Assembly: GCA_031272345.1 (NCBI GenBank) | Contig: JAISTZ010000160.1 | Coordinates: 1-6,465 of the forward strand | Direction: 5' to 3' | Source of the DNA: Spirochaetaceae bacterium | Lineage (GTDB): Bacteria > Spirochaetota > Spirochaetia > Treponematales > Treponemataceae | Length of the DNA: 6,465 bases | In this document: positions 5,309 through 6,465 of the stretch, one piece after another | How the letters are laid out: the number at the start of each line of letters is the position of its first letter | Position numbering within the stretch: the stretch's first letter is position 1 | Notes under the pieces: model-generated | Seen by the model: only the letters and a program-made list of their open reading frames with translations | Told to the model about the DNA's origin: nothing | Databases searched by the model: none | Made by a program: the position numbers and the translations under genes

Positions 5309-5713
5309 ATGAAAAAACTTGCTTGTTTACTGCTTGTGGCGCTGGTTTCTCTTTCCATGACTGTTGTTGCGCAGAGTTTCGACGGAGGCGCCTACGGCGG
5401 AGCGGTGATTGAACCCATCGGGATTGCGGACCTGGCGGAACAGCCTAACGGCCAGCTCGTCATTGTGAGCGGCACGTTCACCCTGCAAAAACTGCCCGGC
5501 CTGCTGGAACTCAGCGAGGGCGAAGATGCAGACAAGGTAGCTGTTGACGTTATCGTTCCTCCCTACGCCTGGGTCAACCTGGAAGTCGATGACGCAACGC
5601 CGGTGCTTGTTTACGGCACAGTCGTTAAATCCGGCCAGGCGATAAAAGTCGTCGCTGACCGCATCGGTTTACCCCCAGAGGAAGCGGAAACGGAAGCGGA
5701 AGCAGCGGAGTAA
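5309..5713 (+). CDS. small secreted protein with OB-fold-like core
   Basis: A 134-residue exported protein of unknown function. The signal peptide covers residues 1-21 (KK, then a hydrophobic stretch, VVA then Gln as the likely cleavage point). Cys6 is too early for a lipobox, so a soluble periplasmic or surface protein is expected. After a Gly-rich linker (about 24-33), residues 46-119 alternate in short beta-strand-like segments: GQLVIVSGTFTLQ, VAVDVIVPPYAWVNLEV, TPVLVYGTVVKSG, AIKVVADRI. The final 'value-GTV-then-I-V' pattern resembles OB-fold proteins of the BOF/YgiW kind; this is a fold-level resemblance, not an assignment. The C-terminus is an acidic Glu/Ala tail (124-134), coded by a short GGAAGC-type repeat. 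TAAGGAG 6 nt upstream supports the start, and an in-frame ATG at 5270 lies within the -35/-10 spacer and is rejected. The gene has its own promoter and a strong terminator. Confidence 0.78.
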   Translation: MKKLACLLLVALVSLSMTVVAQSFDGGAYGGAVIEPIGIADLAEQPNGQLVIVSGTFTLQKLPGLLELSEGEDADKVAVDVIVPPYAWVNLEVDDATPVLVYGTVVKSGQAIKVVADRIGLPPEEAETEAEAAE

Positions 5714-5716
5714 CAG

Positions 5717-5759
5717 AAAAAGGCAGCGGTTCCTTTTGGGACACGCTGTCTTTTTTTTT
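5717..5759. terminator. strong bidirectional intrinsic terminator
   Basis: GGCAGCG with CGCTGTC (5722-5728 and 5744-5750), plus GTTCC with GGGAC, form a 12-bp stem with one bulged A and a TTTT loop. Nine T follow on the plus strand (5751-5759). Five A precede it (5717-5721), giving a T-run in the other direction. It sits between the converging secreted-protein and nitroreductase genes and can serve both. Confidence 0.88.
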
Positions 5760-5774
5760 GCGGAGGGCTTTTGC

Positions 5775-6329
5775 TTATTTATACGTTACTTTGGTATCCA
5801 AGGGTTGACGGGGGGATGCGGCGCTCGTTGCGTCCGTGGGGGATGTGATTCGGCCGATACGCACCAAAGCCACCGCGCTATACCCTTTCGGCAGATCAAG
5901 CCGTGATTTAAGCTTTTGATTGACGCTGTTTATCGGCCCGGTATAAATCCTCGAACCGAGACCCGCGCTCTGGGCCGCCAGATACATATTTTCCACAGCG
6001 AGGCCGCAGTCCAGGATACCGCGCCCGTTTTTTATGGTGTCCTCCGGAGCTGAAACCACGATGACGATATTTCCGGACACAAGATTGGGAATCATCTCAC
6101 CGGCGAGTTCCTGGCTGCGGACTACGGTGAAATGCCACGGCTGGCGATTATTCGCGCTGGGCGCGTGAACCCCCGCGCGCAAAACCGCATCCAATTCCGC
6201 CTGAGTGATTTCCCCGGCAACAAAATTCCGCGCCGCGAAGTGTCTTGTAAAAATGGATTCCTCTCCGAAATCCGCGGAGATCACCGCGCACAAAAACAGC
6301 CCGGCACAGATTGATTTACGCAAATTCAT
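5775..6329 (-). CDS. nitroreductase-family protein with N-terminal signal sequence
   Basis: A 184-residue protein of the NADH/NAD(P)H-dependent FMN nitroreductase superfamily. Family members transfer electrons to nitro compounds, quinones or other acceptors; the substrate here is unknown. Visible motifs are RHFAARNF (29-36, the usual R-x-x-R-x-F opening), HAPSANNRQPWHF (55-67, the classic FMN-binding stretch), the Gly/Asn-rich segment GRGILDCGLAVENMYLAAQSAGLGS (102-126) and a closing LVRIGR (156-160). The length is normal. The odd part is residues 1-20: NLRK followed by hydrophobic SICAGLFLCAVISA, which looks like a Sec signal peptide or membrane anchor; there is no twin-arginine motif. The start is ATG at 6329, 7 nt after GAGAGG; a GTG one codon earlier is the alternative. 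The gene begins 26 nt after the 5S rRNA 3' end on the same strand, with no separate promoter visible. Confidence 0.85.
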   Translation of the reverse strand: MNLRKSICAGLFLCAVISADFGEESIFTRHFAARNFVAGEITQAELDAVLRAGVHAPSANNRQPWHFTVVRSQELAGEMIPNLVSGNIVIVVSAPEDTIKNGRGILDCGLAVENMYLAAQSAGLGSRIYTGPINSVNQKLKSRLDLPKGYSAVALVRIGRITSPTDATSAASPRQPLDTKVTYK

Positions 6330-6345
6330 CACCTTACCTCTCCGT

Positions 6346-6365
6346 AAAAAAAGGAGCCCGGCGGC
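6346..6365 (-). terminator. T-run directly after 5S rRNA
   Basis: Just beyond the 3' strand of 5S helix I (which ends at 6356), the minus strand reads TCC and then seven T (6352-6346). With helix I acting as the stem this could terminate the rRNA operon, at least partly. The spacer leaves no room for a promoter before the nitroreductase, so some read-through seems needed. Confidence 0.45.
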
Positions 6366-6465
6366 GGCCTACTTTCCCGCGAGAGCAGTATCATGGGCGC
6401 GAGGGAGCTTGACTTCCGTGTTCGGGATGGGGACGGGTATTGCCTCCCTGCCATAGCCGCCGGGC
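6356..6465 (-). rRNA. rrf: 5S ribosomal RNA
   Basis: On the minus strand the segment opens GCCCGGCGGC at the right edge and ends GCCGCCGGGC at 6356. These pair perfectly as helix I, so the gene is complete or lacks only a few 5' bases. The conserved core CCGAACACGGAAGTCAAGC lies within 6402-6427, and GGGAAAGTAGG precedes the 3' arm. About 110 nt long, short compared with the 120 nt of enterobacteria. 23S and 16S would be expected to the right, outside the window. Confidence 0.95.

Noticed and set aside
4675..5358. 227-codon open frame antisense to leuD
   Set aside because: A mirror of the strongly conserved leuD frame, and it extends through the leuD terminator and the next gene's promoter.
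1..6465. CRISPR array, tRNA genes, transposase or integrase
   Set aside because: No regularly spaced repeats, no tRNA-like cloverleaf and no mobile-element enzyme seen on either strand.

Overview
The window is bacterial, GC-rich over most of its length, and looks like spirochaete chromosome. A Treponema-like organism of the termite-gut type is my best guess, from the general look of the leuC/leuD pair, the small XRE regulator and the roughly 110-nt 5S rRNA. This assignment is an inference from recognition; no search was run. Housekeeping genes frame a small accessory block with visibly lower GC content.

Layout. (1) Positions 2-997, plus strand: the C-terminal two thirds of a ComM/YifB-type AAA+ ATPase, whose N-terminal domain lies off the left edge. 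(2) Positions 1052-2706, minus strand: a three-gene unit read from right to left. It encodes a VanZ-like small membrane protein (TTG start), an exported TPR/coiled-coil protein overlapping it by 49 nt, and a 94-residue GIY-YIG-like protein. (3) Positions 2707-2809: a compact divergent control region. It holds a consensus-like sigma70 promoter for the minus-strand unit and a TCGGTA-type palindrome at the predicted transcription start. A further TCGGTA half-site follows a weaker promoter for the gene on the other side. (4) Positions 2810-3139, plus strand: a 109-residue XRE-family regulator, the obvious candidate to bind those sites. (5) Positions 3140-3335: an intergenic stretch with an 8-bp-arm inverted repeat and then a good sigma70 promoter. 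(6) Positions 3336-5184, plus strand: leuC and leuD, the two subunits of a 3-isopropylmalate dehydratase/homoaconitase-family enzyme. (7) Positions 5309-5713, plus strand: a small secreted protein with an OB-fold-like core, its own promoter and a strong terminator. (8) Positions 5775-6329, minus strand: a nitroreductase-family protein with an N-terminal signal sequence. Its start lies only 26 nt beyond the 3' end of a 5S rRNA gene on the same strand (6356-6465).

How the parts work together. LeuC and LeuD form one iron-sulfur enzyme, probably in leucine biosynthesis. The regulator, membrane protein, TPR protein and GIY-YIG protein form a self-contained, probably self-regulated accessory module between comM and leuC. 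A 12-bp exact direct repeat lies just outside each end of this module, which may be chance. This module is the best candidate for something undescribed. The 5S gene and nitroreductase are arranged so that the nitroreductase may be expressed by read-through from an rRNA operon.
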